From Sodiomyces alkalinus F11 (taxonomy: Eukaryota > Ascomycota > Sordariomycetes > Glomerellales > Plectosphaerellaceae): a stretch of DNA of 64,000 nucleotides. Both the position numbers and the translations under genes were made by a program. Positions 11,150 through 24,512 of this stretch are shown here, piece after piece (the stretch's first letter is position 1; each line of letters opens with the position of its first letter). The notes beneath the pieces were generated by a model. That model did no database searches and was not told the origin of the DNA. It saw nothing but the letters and a program-made list of their open reading frames with translations. Where the stretch lies: NCBI RefSeq assembly GCF_003711515.1, contig NW_021167084.1, positions 662,621 to 726,620 on the forward strand. The letters run 5' to 3'.

Positions 11150-14100
11150 TGTTACGGGCGAGATGCCTTAGGAACTATACCCGCGTCGGATAGCCCTTAT
11201 TACTATACTAATAAAGGTATATATATCCTTTCGCTAAGGTAGGGAATAGGTGTAGATAGCGGCTCTCCTTAACAGAGGCGCTGATATTAACGTTTTGGAT
11301 CGGTCCCTCCTAGGGCTTAGTTAGGTCCCTAAGGGGTCCCCGGTCCCAGTATCCTAGATTACGAAAGGATAAACGAAGATAACTCTCGGGTCTACTTATA
11401 GGATTATCGTCGTGATAGATTATTAGGGTCGAAAGAGGGTATAACGCGCTGAGTTCCACGTTATAAATCTTACGGGCGCGAAGATTATTCTAGAGAGGCC
11501 GTGGCTTATAGCCGTTAACCCTAATATCGATTAGTAGTATAGCACGTGGACCTATCCCTTATCCTACGTAGAGCTAGGCGTGGTTATATCCCTAAGAGAG
11601 CTATATAGGGTAGTTAGATAAGCTAAGTCTATCCTTACTCTAACCTATATAGGTTCTACGGGGGTTCTACGTATCGGCTATATCGGCCTAGCAGAAAGCC
11701 CTTTAATAGGATATAGAGATAAATTCTTAGAAGTCGCGGTACCCGTTACTACGCTGCCGGAATAGTATTAAGATTTCGCTAACGTTTTTAACGTTAAAAA
11801 CGCCGGGAGGCTACCGACGTATTAGTAGTGGGACCACGCTATTAAGATCGAGGAAGGGAAGAAGCCTCCTTACGGTCCTATTTACTCCCTCGCCGTATAA
11901 AAGCTCGAGGTACTACGCTAGTATCTATAGGACGCCGTTACAAAGGGCTGGATTAGACCATCTACTAGTCTAGCCGGTGCCCTTATCCTATTTATCCCTA
12001 AGAAGGGTAGTAAGCTACGTCTTTATATTAACTATAGGGGATTAAATAAGGTGACTATTAAGGATCGTACCCCCCTCCCCCTTATCCACGAAATCTTGGA
12101 TTAGTTATTATCGGCGTAGTACTATACTAAGCTGGATCTTAAGGACGTATACTATCGGCTTCGTATATGGGTAGGTGATAAATAGAAGACAGTATTCCGT
12201 ACGAAATACGGCTACTACGAATACCTTATTATACCGTTCGGTCTTACTAATACGCTAGCGAGCTTCTAACGCTATATTAATTAAGCGTTAACGGGTCTTA
12301 TCAATACTATCTATATAGTCTACCTCGATAATATTCTTATCTATAGTAAAGACCTAGCCACCTACCGTGTATACGTCCGCGAGGTTCGTACTAGGCTTAG
12401 GTAGTGGTCCCTATATACTAACCCCGATAAGTGTGAGTTTAAGACTAAAGACGTGGAATTCCTCGGATTTATCTATAGCCTAGATAGGGTACGTATACAC
12501 CTATCCCACGTTAAGGCTATCCGCGACTAGGAGCTCTCTAATAGTATGAAGAAGATATAGATCTTCCTAGGTTTTACGGGGTTTTATAGACGTTTTATTC
12601 GGAATTACTCTAAGGTCGCCGCTCCTTTTATAGACTATTTAAAAGGGGGCTACGCAGGGGTCCTTATACTTTCCTAGCAGGCTTAGTCTGTGTTTAAGGA
12701 GATGAAGCTGCTGTTCTAGAAAGCGCCCGTTTTACAGTATTTTAACCCTGATCTGCCGATACGTCTTAAACTAGATGCTTCTGTTTTTACTATTAGCGCT
12801 GTTATTAGCTAACTCGAGGATGGCTTATAGTGCCCTATAGCGTTTATATCCCGTAAGCTACGCGGGGCTAAGCTTAATTATAGTACGCCCGATTCTAAGC
12901 TTATAGCTATTATCGAGTCTTTTCAGACGTGGCGTTACTACGTGGCCTATAGTTAAAGCCTTATAGTTATTCTAATAGACTACCTAAACTATCGTTATCT
13001 GCTAGATAAGCCGAAGCTTAAGGGCTAGCACGTATAGTGGCTTAAGGAGCTTGCCCTATTTAATTTTGAGATTCGGTATTATCCGGGGACGTTAAACCCC
13101 GCGGATAGATTATTAAGGAAGCCTTAATATATGCCCTATAAGCGCGCCCTAGTTACTAACCGGGCTAAGACGGTAGAGTCTTTTTCGAAGCGTTTTATTC
13201 TAGGCTATATCGGGAATTAGGGTAGTTCCTATAATAGCCCCGGTTATAATTTTCCCGCTCCTCCTATCTTAGTGGTTAAGACATAAGCGGATATTTCCTC
13301 TATAGAGTCTATTTCGAAGCGTTCTGCTTTAGGCCTATATAGGACTTAGTATAGTATCCGCGCTATTCCCGCTCCTTCTATTTTACCGGAAAAGGTGGTT
13401 AAGACATAAGCGGATAATCTTTCTTTAGAGCCCTTATCGAGGCGTTTTGTTTTAGGCCTTATCGGGAATTAGCGTGGTTCCCGTACTACCCCTAAGTTTA
13501 ACTCCAATTTTCCCGCTCTTAATTCCCTTATCTTACTAGAAGAGGTAGTAAAGGCGTAAGCGGATAACCCTTTTTATATTAAATAGCGTAAAGCCTACGG
13601 TGACGATACTACGTACGGATATTAGTCTAAGAGTGGTAGTATTCTTTATTTTAAGAATCTTGTTTTTATACTAAACTACTCTGGCCTCCGTTAAAAGGTT
13701 CTATAGTGTTTTTATAACGGACCTAGTATAGGTTACTATAGGGTTATAAGGACTATTAAGAGGGTTTCAGATTTTTACTTTTAGGATTATCTCCCGCGGG
13801 ATATACGTTAATTTATACCTACCTACGGCGTGTATTAACGAACTAAGCCGCGGCACTATAAGCTATATAGTAAGCTATCGAGTCTTTTAGTACCTTAGCG
13901 CCCCTTTATAGAGATATCTATTAACTTTATCACGGGCCTACTGCCGGTTTATAACACGGCTATAAACAGGAAACGGGATACTATCCTTATAGTAGTATAC
14001 CGCCTAATAAAGTACTCGATTTATATCCCCTTAAGCAGTGGCCTAATAGTAGAAGGACTTACTAAGTCTCTATAGTATTATATTTTCCGTACTTTCGGCC

Positions 14101-14980
14101 TACCTAATAGTATTATCTCGGACCGAGGCTCGCTATTTATAAATCGTTTTTAGGTAACCTTATATCGGTGCCTCGGCACCGTATAATGCCTATCTATAGC
14201 GTAGCACCCGTAGACGGATGGATAGACGGAGTGATAGAACTAGAACCTTAAGTATTACCTGCGTATGTTTTATTCGCAGGAATAGGATAATTAAATTAAC
14301 CGGTTACTATTAGCAGAATTCACCTATAATATAGCGTGGTATTCTGCGATACGTTATACCCTATCCAATACCCTGATAGGCTATAACCTAAGGGGACCTA
14401 ACAAAGTATAGCTTTTAAGGATAGGCGAGGTCCGCGCCGCCGAAGCTAAGACCCGGGCGGAATACCTTATAGCCTAGCACCGTTCTATTTCGGACCTTAT
14501 TAAGAGGGTATAGGCCTCCTATAAACGATATTATAATAACGGCCGTGCTTAGCGGAGGTTTAGAGTAAACGAGTATATTTTATTATCTATAAAGAATATC
14601 CGATAGAAAAGACCCTCTAAGAAGCTTAGCGATAAGTTTATCGGGCCGTATAAGGTGACTAAGATCGTCGGTATATATAGCCTAGCCTATTAATTAGAAC
14701 TGCTAAAAGGTATAAGGATTTATAACGTTTTCACGGTTTCCCTGCTAGAATTATAGAGGTCCCGCGATAGGTTATAGCCGGAGCTACCCGTGGTTAACGT
14801 TAAACTAGATTCGGATAAGTACGAGGTTAAAGCTATCCTGGACTATTAATATTAGGGTAAACGGCGCTAGTACTTAATTAAATAGGCCGGCTATAGCGAC
14901 GAAAAAAATACCTAGGAGCCGAAGCGGAACGTCCCCGATAAACTCATCGACGCCTACTTTAAAGCGAGACTATTAGAGAA
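11150..14980 (+). pseudogene. Element A pol: protease, RT, RNase H, integrase, chromodomain, RIPed
   Basis: Protease-like NRGADINVLD near 11265-11300 (an Asp in the usual D-S/T-G replaced by Asn). RT from about 11960 with the KLDLKDAYYRLRI region near 12130-12170, PFGLTNA near 12235-12255 and YLDN near 12321-12335. RNase H and the retroelement connection follow to about 13130, then the integrase core with IISDRG near 14110. The C-terminal chromodomain at about 14815-14975 has the order YEV, AILDY, YLIK, AGY, EPK. The chromodomain places the element among chromoviruses. Many TAG/TAA codons make it non-functional. Confidence 0.75.
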
Positions 14981-15479
14981 CTAGATAGGTTTATATACTA
15001 TTCCTATAGGAGACCTTATAGATATAATATAAGGACGTTATTTTATCTTTCCCCCTCTTTACAGATAACGAGACCTATTAGAGACTAAACGGGCTTATAT
15101 ACTATCCTCGTAACGGCTATACTAACCTAGAAAACCCTTTAGTAGGCCGTGGAGATAAATTCTTAGGCAGGGACCCCCCTTATCCTAGACGGGGACTATA
15201 TAGGCGTTATTACCTCGGTTTTCGTTTTCTTCCTTTTAAGCATTCTGCTCTTAACCTCTATTCTTTCTATTTAGGCGTTCTGCTTCTAACCCCGTTCTTA
15301 TTCCTTTAGTATAATAGCTTATCGCCCTTAAAGTCTATTTTCCTCTACTATTCCCTTAATCAACTATTATAATAGAGACACGATTATATTATAATAGAAG
15401 TATAGTTAGCACTGTTAGGGTTACGATAGGAATACCCTAAAGCTGGGTTTAAAAAAAAAGGAAAAACCTAACCCGAAGG

Positions 15480-16290
15480 CTAGTAAAAGACCTAAAAAAA
15501 AAATAACCGTTCCTCTATATATACTATCCCGTTACGCCCCTAAAAGGACGTCCTTAAACCCTACTAACTTATTATCTAGAGGGGTAGGCTCGCGCTTATC
15601 CGCCTCGTTATCCTTTATATATACCTGGCTCTGCTCCGCGGGAGTAGCCGTTACCCCCTTTTACCTACTACCCGTGGATAGCGTTAAAGGATAAAAAGAC
15701 AGCGGCGTCTTCGCCTTCTACTATTTTTTCTTCTTCTTCCCTAATAAAGGTATTAAGGGCATTAGAGTCTTTTTCCCCTTACCCTTTTTTACTAATAAGG
15801 TCGGCACAATATCGTTATTATCGGGTATTTTGTAAGGATCCGGGGGACCCTAGGGACCTTACGGCACGAAGTCTTAAGGTTACGTAGGGCTACTATCACT
15901 AAATATATAGTTACCTATAAAGCTAACCCCCGCGGGGGCTAAGGTAGACCGTAAGGGTATAGGTATATTACCTTCCACGGCCTAAGCCTAGGCTAGGTTA
16001 AGGGTAGCTATCTGCTCGAAAGCGGCGGCCGTATATTCCTAGGCCCTAAGGTTATGCTAGTGTAATATTAGGCGTTATTACTCGATATCGAGCCGCTACT
16101 GCTTAACGGTAAGGCGCTACTATTATAACCCGACGAATTACATAAGGAGCGACTCTATACTATCGAGCCTTTTATAGATATCTTCCGCTATTTTCTAGCG
16201 GGTATCGGTAACCTCCTTAGCCTAACGCCGAGTAGCTATAGCTTCCTCGTGTGAATGACTAGTTATAGATCGTGGTACTAAGTAAGGTCG
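15480..16290 (-). pseudogene. Antisense open frame downstream of element A pol, coiled-coil protein of unknown function, RIPed
   Basis: On the minus strand, opposite to pol, one frame stays uninterrupted by frameshifts for about 800 bp and is closed only by TAG/TAA of the RIP type. Its middle is a heptad-rich, Gln/Leu/Arg-rich coiled coil (about 16180-16000). It is followed by a Pro/Gly-rich piece and a Lys-rich basic patch near 15720-15780. No family was recognised. Similar antisense frames occur in the same place in elements B, C and D. Ownership by A rather than by the neighbouring D is inferred from position. Confidence 0.5.
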
Positions 16291-17639
16291 TAATAATAGA
16301 TTATCTAGAACTAAGGAAGGAAGAAGGAAAAAGGAGAAAAGTCTATAGCGCTAGGCTAAATATAAGGTAGCGATAACTTAGCGATATAGGTCCGTTGACT
16401 AAGCGCATAGTCAGGAAGATCCGGAGTATAGCCGGATCCTCTATATCGGGGTTAATTTATAACACTATCCCCCCCTCTCCCTCTGGGGGTTATATAACCG
16501 CGCGTTACCGTTATAGTTCGGCTCCCCCTTACGTCGCGGTAATAAAGGAATAATTATATCCTTTTATCTTACCTCGCCTTTACTTTAATATTAAAGAAAT
16601 CTTAGGTAGCCTGCTAACCTTTATTTATATACCCGAAATAATAACGTAGGCCACCCTCGCGTAGATACTATCCGTAGATATATCGGCCCCGTTTTCCTTA
16701 TAGGCCCTCTTTTCCTCCGTTCCCCTCCTTACCTTTAATAATAATAATAATAATAGCGGTTACGTATATACTTATTCTTCCTTATAGCGACGATTCCTTT
16801 AATATTCCCTATCCTTAGATAATAATAGTAATATTCGGTTAGTTTAAGAGTTCCCCGTTTAAGGTAAGCCGTCTCTCGCTCGCGATCTTTTTATTAGGAA
16901 CCCTTCGCTAACTTATATCGTTTTTATAGACGGCGTTAGCCCCCGGCGATAATAAGGGTAATAATAGTAATAAGCGTGCCACCGATAACGATATAGGTAT
17001 AACGCTCTTACGTCTTAAGGCGATACTAATTATATAATAATTCGCGTTATCGCCCTCGCCGCCGCCTAAGAAGAAGAAATCGGCGGGTAATCGGCCCCCT
17101 AAGCACCCTCCTAGTAGTATTTATACTAAGCCGTGCCTCCCTTATACGCGCGATATCGCTAATAGGAAGTATAAGCGCCTTTATTATAGCTAGACTAATC
17201 GGGGGAAGAAATACTATATATACTTTACGAAGATATACCGGTATACTCCTCTCCTAGTATACTTTAAAGGCTACGCGTAGAGGTTATTCGAGACGGCTAC
17301 CCTTATTAGCGACGATAATAAGAACGCCCCTATAAGACTTCCTCCCCTTAAAAGGTTATAATAGTATTACTAACTCCTTTTCTAGAAGTAAGAACCGTAT
17401 CTTAACGCCTATGCGGTCTTCTAGGATACCTTTATAGCTAGGGAAGCGATAATAGCGATATTACCTATAGCTATATATCCCGCGGAGGCTCCCGGTATAG
17501 TAATCACGCTAGTCCTTTCTCCTCCTTAAGGGGTCTAAGAAGCGGTAATACTATAGTTAGCCTTATTACCTTTTCCTAAGGTTATTAATAAGGTAGCTAA
17601 ACTAGCCTTACTTCCTCCGGTAATAAAGGTTATTAGTAA

Positions 17640-17644
17640 GGTAG
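17640..17644. repeat. Target-site duplication of element B1, left (GGTAG)
   Basis: GGTAG directly precedes TGTTACGGGC and recurs directly after the 3' LTR at 24718-24722. Confidence 0.85.
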
Positions 17645-17848
17645 TGTTACGGGCTATGGCCCGCGGAATAGTCCCCGGCAGTGGCCGGGACTAAGAAGCA
17701 CGGACCTCCTAGCGAGGCCTGTGCGATTCTATACGTACTTAGCCGCCTACACACCGCGCAGACTTTTCCTTTCCTCCTTTCCTTCCTTAGTTTGAATAAT
17801 CTATATTTTCGGCCTTAATACGTGAATAACTTTTGATAAGCCGTTATA
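17645..17848 (+). repeat. 5' LTR of B1
   Basis: 204 bp starting TGTTACGGGC and ending CCGTTATA (originally CCGTCACA, judged from the other LTR). Near identical to 24513-24717 apart from transition differences. Confidence 0.85.
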
Positions 17849-17989
17849 TATTCGAACTCGTAAGATTATAAGCTTTGACGCTTATATAGAAGGAAGTCCC
17901 GGCCACTTCGCCCCGAGCCCACTAAGGGGCTAAGGGTAAATCGTAGGGACCTCGTATAACGAGATCGACGAACGCGTGTTATAACGCGT

Positions 17990-19090
17990 ATAGGAAGCGG
18001 TAATGATATATATCGCCCCTATTTATAATATAATCGCTAGCCTATAAGTAGGCTTCGAAAGGTCTTAACTTAACCCGCACCTCGCGCCTACTACGCACTT
18101 AACGCCTACCCTAGTCGTTACGCCCTTACCCTTACCTAGGCTATTAGAGGTAGAGACTATTATACCTGTTCCGCTACCGCCGCCGGCACCCACGCTCTTA
18201 TACCGGGTATAATAGGTCGCTATTCCTGTAAAATTTAGTGGAAAACGTATAGAATACACCGCCTAGTCCTAGGCTATACGACTAAAACTTAAACTCGATA
18301 GGCCGCTATTCCGTAGTAATAAGGAGGCGTAGTACTTAATTAACGCGTGCTTAGATACCTAGCCTTAGTAGGTGGTTAGCACCTTTTTTAGTAATAGAGG
18401 TATAAACGGTGAATTTAACCCGGAGGAATTTATAGCTTACCTCGACTATACGTATAAAGACCGTAATGAATAAGGCCGTGCTATTAACGCCCTTAGAGCG
18501 ATTTAAAGCAAAAACCCGACTAGCCATTCGCGCGCTTCCTACTGACCTTTAAAAGGAACCTAGCGTAAGTAGGAGGCCACGACTAGGTAGACTATATTAA
18601 GATATCGTTCCTCGACGGCGCCCTAAATAACGGGCTACGTAATAGCCTAATAGTAGCCGATCTCCCCGATACCTACTCTAAGTAGGTCGATAAAGTATAG
18701 ACGATTATATAGAGATAGGAGGGTATTAGTAAGTCGTACTAACTAATTCCCGTCGCCCGTAAACTAGCTAAGGATGCTAACGGCGATATCGTTATAGGTG
18801 GAGTTAATAAGGTCGGCGAGTCTAAAAGGACCTAATAGAAACCTAACCGCTACGAGAATATTATATACTAGAACTACTAGAAGAAGGGCTACGTCTAATA
18901 GCACTATAAAAGTAAGAAGAATATACTGGCCCGAACGTCCCCTTAAGAGGAGGAATCCGAAGATATTCCCGAAGATACCGAAGACTCAGAAAAAGAGTAG
19001 CTTTAGTGCGAAATCGGGCACCGGAGCTAATAGTATGAGAGTAACGCGAGTAGGAGGAGTTTAAACCGCTATTACGGAGCGAGTTAGTAT
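17990..19090 (+). pseudogene. B1 gag with zinc knuckle, RIPed
   Basis: Gag-like frame with an FSGKR motif near 18235 and the long helical Gag region EFNPEEFIAYLDYTY near 18415-18455. A knuckle near 18860-18900 keeps the C-x2-C-x4-H-x4-C spacing, but the Cys positions now read Tyr (TAC), the change expected when TGC loses its G by RIP. Interrupted by TAG/TAA. Confidence 0.65.
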
Positions 19091-19099
19091 TAATCTAAG

Positions 19100-22000
19100 T
19101 AAGAGTTAATAGTACTAGGTTAATAAACGCTTTTATAGATATAGGTTATAACTACTATACCGCTATAAATAAGAAGTTTACTCGAAAAATACACTTACCG
19201 TTAATCGATAAGAAGAAATAACTACTAGAAGGCTTCTCGGATAAGACTAAATTAGCTAGTAGCACTAGTATCGTAGCCTTTACGCTAGATATATAAGGGT
19301 ATACTAAGCGCGTTTTCGCGTATATAATACTAGGTCTAGATTAGGATCTTTTCTTTAGGCTCTTATAGATAGAACGTAACGATATAGTCCTCCACGCTAA
19401 GGAATAAAGGCTCCGCTATAGAGTGGCCGATATCGATATCCGACTCTAGGGCGAAAAGGAGCCGAAGGCTATATAAGAGATCCGTACTATAGTACTAGTA
19501 ATAGGGTCTATATTTATAGGGCTATATGGACGACTACGGTACCGGAGAGGAAAAAGATAGGAAAAGAGCTTACGAGCTATATCGTTAAAAGATATCGAAA
19601 AGGCCTTAAGCACGAAGGAACTAGTGGACCCGCGAGAATATATCCCCGAGGGCGTTATACGAGAGTTCGGCGACTTATTTACGCCCTTATACTCTATACG
19701 CCTACCCTTATACCGACCTAGCACCGACGACGAGGTCTACTTATAGAAGGATAATAGTGGTAACGAATAAGCCTTACTATAAGGCCCGCTTTATAATATA
19801 TTACGTGAAGAGCTCCTCGTATTACGGAAGACGATAACGGACCTAATGGATAAGGGATTTATTTATGCGAGTAGCTTAGCGGCCGCCGCGCCCGTGCTAT
19901 TCGTAAGGAAGCTAGGAGGCGGCCTCTGATTTTACTACGATTACCGCGCCCTGAATACGATTACTTAGCGAGATCGTTACCTACTCCCCCTAATTATAAA
20001 GACCCTATATAACCTAGCTAGCTAAGGCGAAGTGGTTTACTAAATTAAACGTCGTCGCCGCCTTCTATAAGATACGGATAGCTCCTAGGCACGAGTATAA
20101 GACTATATTCCGTACTCGATTTAGACTATTCGAGTGGCTAGTATGCCTTTTTAGGTTAACCGGCGCGCCTATAATATTCTAGCGATATATTAACTCGTCG
20201 CTACAGGAGTTCCTTAACAATTTCGTCTCCGCGTATATAGACGACGTCCTGATTTACTTAGACGGATCTTATAAGGACTATAAGGAGAAGGTACGGCGAG
20301 TGCTTAGTGCCCTTATAGATACTAGACTAAACCTTAACCCGAAAAAGTGTGAGTTTAGCGTTAAGACGGTTAAATACCTAGGGTTTATCGTTATAGCAGA
20401 AAAAGGGGAGTTTTATAACCCCGAGAAACTTAAGGCTATCGTAGAATAGGAAGCGTTAGTCTCCGCGACTAGCGTGCGAAGTTTCCTAGGGTTCGCTAAC
20501 TTCTATAGAATATTTATCCGAGACTTTATAGCCGTTATAGCGCTACTTACGACCTTAACGAAGAAGAACGCCCTATTTTACTAGGGCCCCCTATAAGAGG
20601 TAGCCTTTAAGGAGCTAAAGTATAGGTTTTAGGAAGAGCCTTACCTATAATAATAGTAACCTAGAAGGAAGACCTGGCTAGAAACGGATTACTTAGGGTT
20701 CGCGCTAGGTGGCGTATTCTTATAGGAAGATAAATAAGGATATAGATGCGTTATCGTATACTACTCACGCCGTCTTAACTCCGCTAAGTATAATTACCCG
20801 ATTCACGATAAGGAGATACTAGCAATTATAGACTACTTATAGGCTTAAAAAGCCGAGCTTATAGGTAGCGGCCTGTTTTAGATTTACTCCAATTATAAAG
20901 TACTCGAATACTTTATAACTAAAAGGGCCCTAACCGAGCGCTAGAGTCGTTAGGTAGCTAAGCTTATTTAGTATAACTTTATATTAGAGTATAAGCGAGG
21001 AGCCGATAACGTTATAGCCGACGCGCTCTTATATCGGGAGTAGGATATACCTAAGGATTCTTCCGATATCCGAGAGTAAGGGAGGTATATCTAGATAATC
21101 CCCGATATAGCTATCTCCCCCCGGGTATACCTAATAAGGGTAACGTTACCGGAGCTAGCTATAGTCTTAGAAGTAAACCCCGACTTATAACGATTATAGG
21201 ATAAAGCTAAGGCTACCGATAAGCGTTATTAAGGTGCCTTTACCGTAGTAGTAGCGGGAGAATAGAGTTTTCCCCCCGAGCTAGAGCTTAAAATATAGAT
21301 CGCTAAGTACGGAATCGACTAAGGACGGCTAATATTTCGTGACCGCCTATAGGTGCTAGGGGATAACGAAGACGGGGCTAGCCACCCGCTATAAGGCCGT
21401 TTAGTATAAGCGATCCACGACTTAGTAATCGGCGGATACCTAAGTAGGGATAATACTATTATCCTAGTCGCCCGCTAATTCTTCTAGCCCGGTATAAATC
21501 GAGATATTAGAAGATTCGTGCGGAATTACGATACGTGCCGAGCGAGCTATATATAGAGGGGTATAAAGAGAGGATTACTACGCCTACTCCCCGTGCTAAA
21601 GCGAATCTTCTACGATATCGTGATAGATTTTATAACGGACCTGCTACCTACCCGCGAGGGTAAGTATAGATACCTATAGGTAATTACTAACCGACTCTTA
21701 AAATTAATAACGCTAGAAGCGATAGATACTATGGATACCGAGGCCTACACTAAATAGTTCTTACTATACTATTATAGGTTCTACGGAATACCGAAGTCTA
21801 TTGTTAGCAATAGGGGGGTAAACTAGACTAGCCGCTTTTAAGGATACTTCTATAAACTCGCGGGTATTAAATAGCGACTAAGCACCGTATACTATCCTTA
21901 GACGGATGGAGGTCCCGAACGTATTAACTAGGAGGTCTAAGCCTACTTACGAGTATACACCTATTACGCCTAAAACGATTAGAATACGCTACTACCGGTA

Positions 22001-22440
22001 GCGTAGCTAGCTTTAAATAATAGGGTAAACTCGAGAATCCAAATAAGCCCGTTCTTCCTATAATACGGGTACCACACGAACCCTCTCTAAGTTAATAAGA
22101 TTATACCGACCGATAAGCGCGAGGCTTCCGCGTAGAATTTACTAAGTCGCCTTAAGGAAGCTACCTAGTTCGCTTAAGCCGCGATAGCCGCTCTATAACT
22201 ACGCTAGGAGGAGTTAATAAACCGTCGGCGCTACCGTACTAAGAGGTTCGAAAAGGACGACCTTGTATAGCTAGATATCGGTAATTACTCTTCGCCACGG
22301 CCCTCGAAGAAACTTACCTGGCTTTACTATAAATATAAAGTTATAAAGGTCGTTAACTTCTACGTCGTAGAATTAGACGTTCCCTTATAAATCTATAACC
22401 GTTTCTACGTGGATCTCCTATAGTAAGCCGACCACGACCC
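19100..22440 (+). pseudogene. B1 pol: protease, RT, RNase H, integrase, RIPed
   Basis: Protease-like IDIGYNYY near 19130-19155 (D-x-G core). RT from about 19800, with ITDLMDKGFIYASS near 19835-19875, DYRALNTIT near 19940-19965 and the active site YIDDVLIY at 20234-20257. RNase H text PIHDKEILAI near 20800-20830, HHCC/integrase from about 21480, and the ADNVIADALLYRE linker near 21000-21045. SH3/chromodomain-like text near 22250-22440 was not identified with certainty. Confidence 0.72.
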
Positions 22441-22849
22441 CTTATTAGGGTAAGCGATAATAGACCCTTAGCTACTACCTATCCGTGAAGGGCTGGATAG
22501 GGAGGAGGAATAGGTGGTAAAGGAAGTCCTCTACGCCCGTACCCGAAGGCGAGGTCGCGGTAGAGTCCGCGAGGTACTAGTACGATAGGAGGGCTATATA
22601 GAACTAATATAGGAACTACTTAAAAGCCTACGGAAGATATAAGCGCTCGACGAATTCGAGAAGAAGTATAGCCCGGTATAATTAAATAACAGGCCTTTAT
22701 AATAGTATATAAAAGAGACACGGGCGCGAAAGAAGGCTAATATAGCGGTAAGGAGGATAAGAATTAAGAGCAAAGTTATATTAGGGGTATACCCCCGCGC
22801 CACTTAACTTAGGGGTAGGAAAGACCGAGTAAAACCCTAAAAAGCTACT

Positions 22850-24000
22850 AAAATAACCTAAACGATATAAATAACTTACTCCCCCGCGATCTCGCCCTTT
22901 TCTAGCTCCTCCTCTTATAAGGCTATACTATCCTTGGCGGCACCCACCTACGACTCCTCCTAAGGAGGAGCTAAGGCGAGCGTAGCCTCGGGAGTAGCCC
23001 CCGGATTATTACCCGTAATAAAGGGGGTCACGGCTATATAGTGCTTATACACGCGGCGTACGGAGTAAGAGAGGTTATAAACTTTTTACGATATTATATT
23101 AACGTTATTATTTTTATCCTCTAGCTTTTACGATACTTCCTTAAGTGTCTTATCTATACTACGTATAGAGGTAGCGATATTATCGAGGGCTTATACTATA
23201 CTTACCTAGAACTCGGTAATAGCAGATAGGGCGGCGGCGGGTAGCGGGGCGGTAGCGGTAGGCGGCGCGGCGGCGGGAACGGCGATAGGGGCGGCGACGG
23301 GAGCGGGAGCGGCGATAGGGGCGACGGCGATAGTAGGAGCGGGGGACTATAAGGGATTAGCGATATTCTTACCTGACTTAGCTTAGCCGAGGGTAATTTA
23401 GAAGCGGCCGTAAGTATCTTAGAACTAATAGCGATTCTACACGGAAGAATTAGTAAGAAGGCCACTAAGCGAAGGGTAGAGGTAAACTTATATCCTCGTT
23501 ATTAGTATCCGCATTTATAGAACGAGTAGTATCCTATAGGGTATTAGCGGTATTATAGGCGGCGGGCGGGAGCTATATTACCCGTTAATCGTAGTTACCC
23601 TACGTATAATAGGTATACTTACCTCCGAATACTTATAAGTACAGCACGAATACTCGTAATACTTAGCGTTAGCCCTGGCCGCGTTAAGGCCCGACTAGTG
23701 GTAATACTCGATACTATATTCTTACTTACACTACCGGGTAGCGTACTACGCGTAGGGAGCGAGTCGGCGGGGGCTTAGCGGGTTTTTAGGGGTATATCTT
23801 TTTTTAGTGGGAGGGGGGGTCGGGGTCTACTCGTTATTAGTTACGGCTAACCTTATAACCCGTAGTAATAGGGGCCGCGAACTTATATCGTTATTACTAT
23901 CGCCCTTATAAGGGCGTTTACTAGGTGATACGAAGTCGGATATCTATTAACGGTTAGCCACGGCACCGAACCACGAGTAAAGGGAGTGCTAACTCACTAT
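22850..24000 (-). pseudogene. B1 antisense open frame between pol and 3' LTR, RIPed
   Basis: Minus-strand frame, most easily read in the inverted copy B2 as the plus strand at 28640-29595. It has a Cys/Tyr-rich N-terminal part, a long Pro/Ser-rich low-complexity linker (about 23220-23340 here), then a coiled coil with ALNDIATSIRSIDKTLKEV-like text. The C-terminal end is Glu-rich. Stops are only of TAG/TAA type and there is no frameshift in the coiled-coil part. No family recognised. Confidence 0.55.
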
Positions 24001-24512
24001 AATAAGGATATAGGCGGCTTAAGAGATAAGCTATTACTCGGCGATATTAGTTATACTGCCACGGGACCTATAAGATATCTCGGGGCTACTTATAGTATAG
24101 AAAAATCAATTAAAAGAAAAAGAAGGAGAAAAACGTACCTAAAAAGAAGCTATGGAAGGGGAAGAAAACAGGGAAAAACGAAGAATAATAGGAGGTTATT
24201 TTTCTACCCTTCTTACGCTGTCTGGGTAAAAGGAACGACCCCCGGTTATATATTTAGTAGGTATATTATTTATAACGAGTAAGCACGCCGGCGAGGAGCC
24301 TACGATAATACCGCTATATAAGAGCTCTTTTATGCTATTTTGGCCTTAAAAGGATCTTGGCTGCTACGGATTACCTCCCTTCGAAGGAGCCTTTAAGGGA
24401 GCCGAATAAAGGAGGCTATTTTCAGATTCCACGTAGGGAGGCTAGAGTAATACGAGGTCACGACCGCACGACCACGACACGACCGCGACCTCGCCTCCGG
24501 CGGGGGGGGGTA

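Larger units (their letters stand above)
9274..15400 (+). mobile_element. Ty3/gypsy chromovirus-type retrotransposon A, left copy (RIPed)
   Basis: Gag, protease, RT/RNase H, integrase and a C-terminal chromodomain follow one another on the plus strand, all interrupted by TAG/TAA. The left end (TAGTATTAGG at 9274, originally probably TG...) is where similarity to the inverted copy A-right begins (that copy ends at 50067), which suggests an LTR edge. The inner 3' LTR was not found, so the 15400 end is approximate and the antisense frame at 15480-16290 may belong to this element. RT active site reads Y-L-D-N near 12321-12335, so the second catalytic Asp is lost. Confidence 0.78.

Noticed and set aside
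18065..18259. Short minus-strand frame inside B1 (and its twin at 34180-34374)
   Set aside because: Opposite-strand shadow of element B gag; the two are the same sequence in the inverted copies.
23202..23465. Pro/Leu-rich minus-strand frame
   Set aside because: Another frame of the low-complexity linker of the B antisense gene; not the frame that stays open through the coiled coil.
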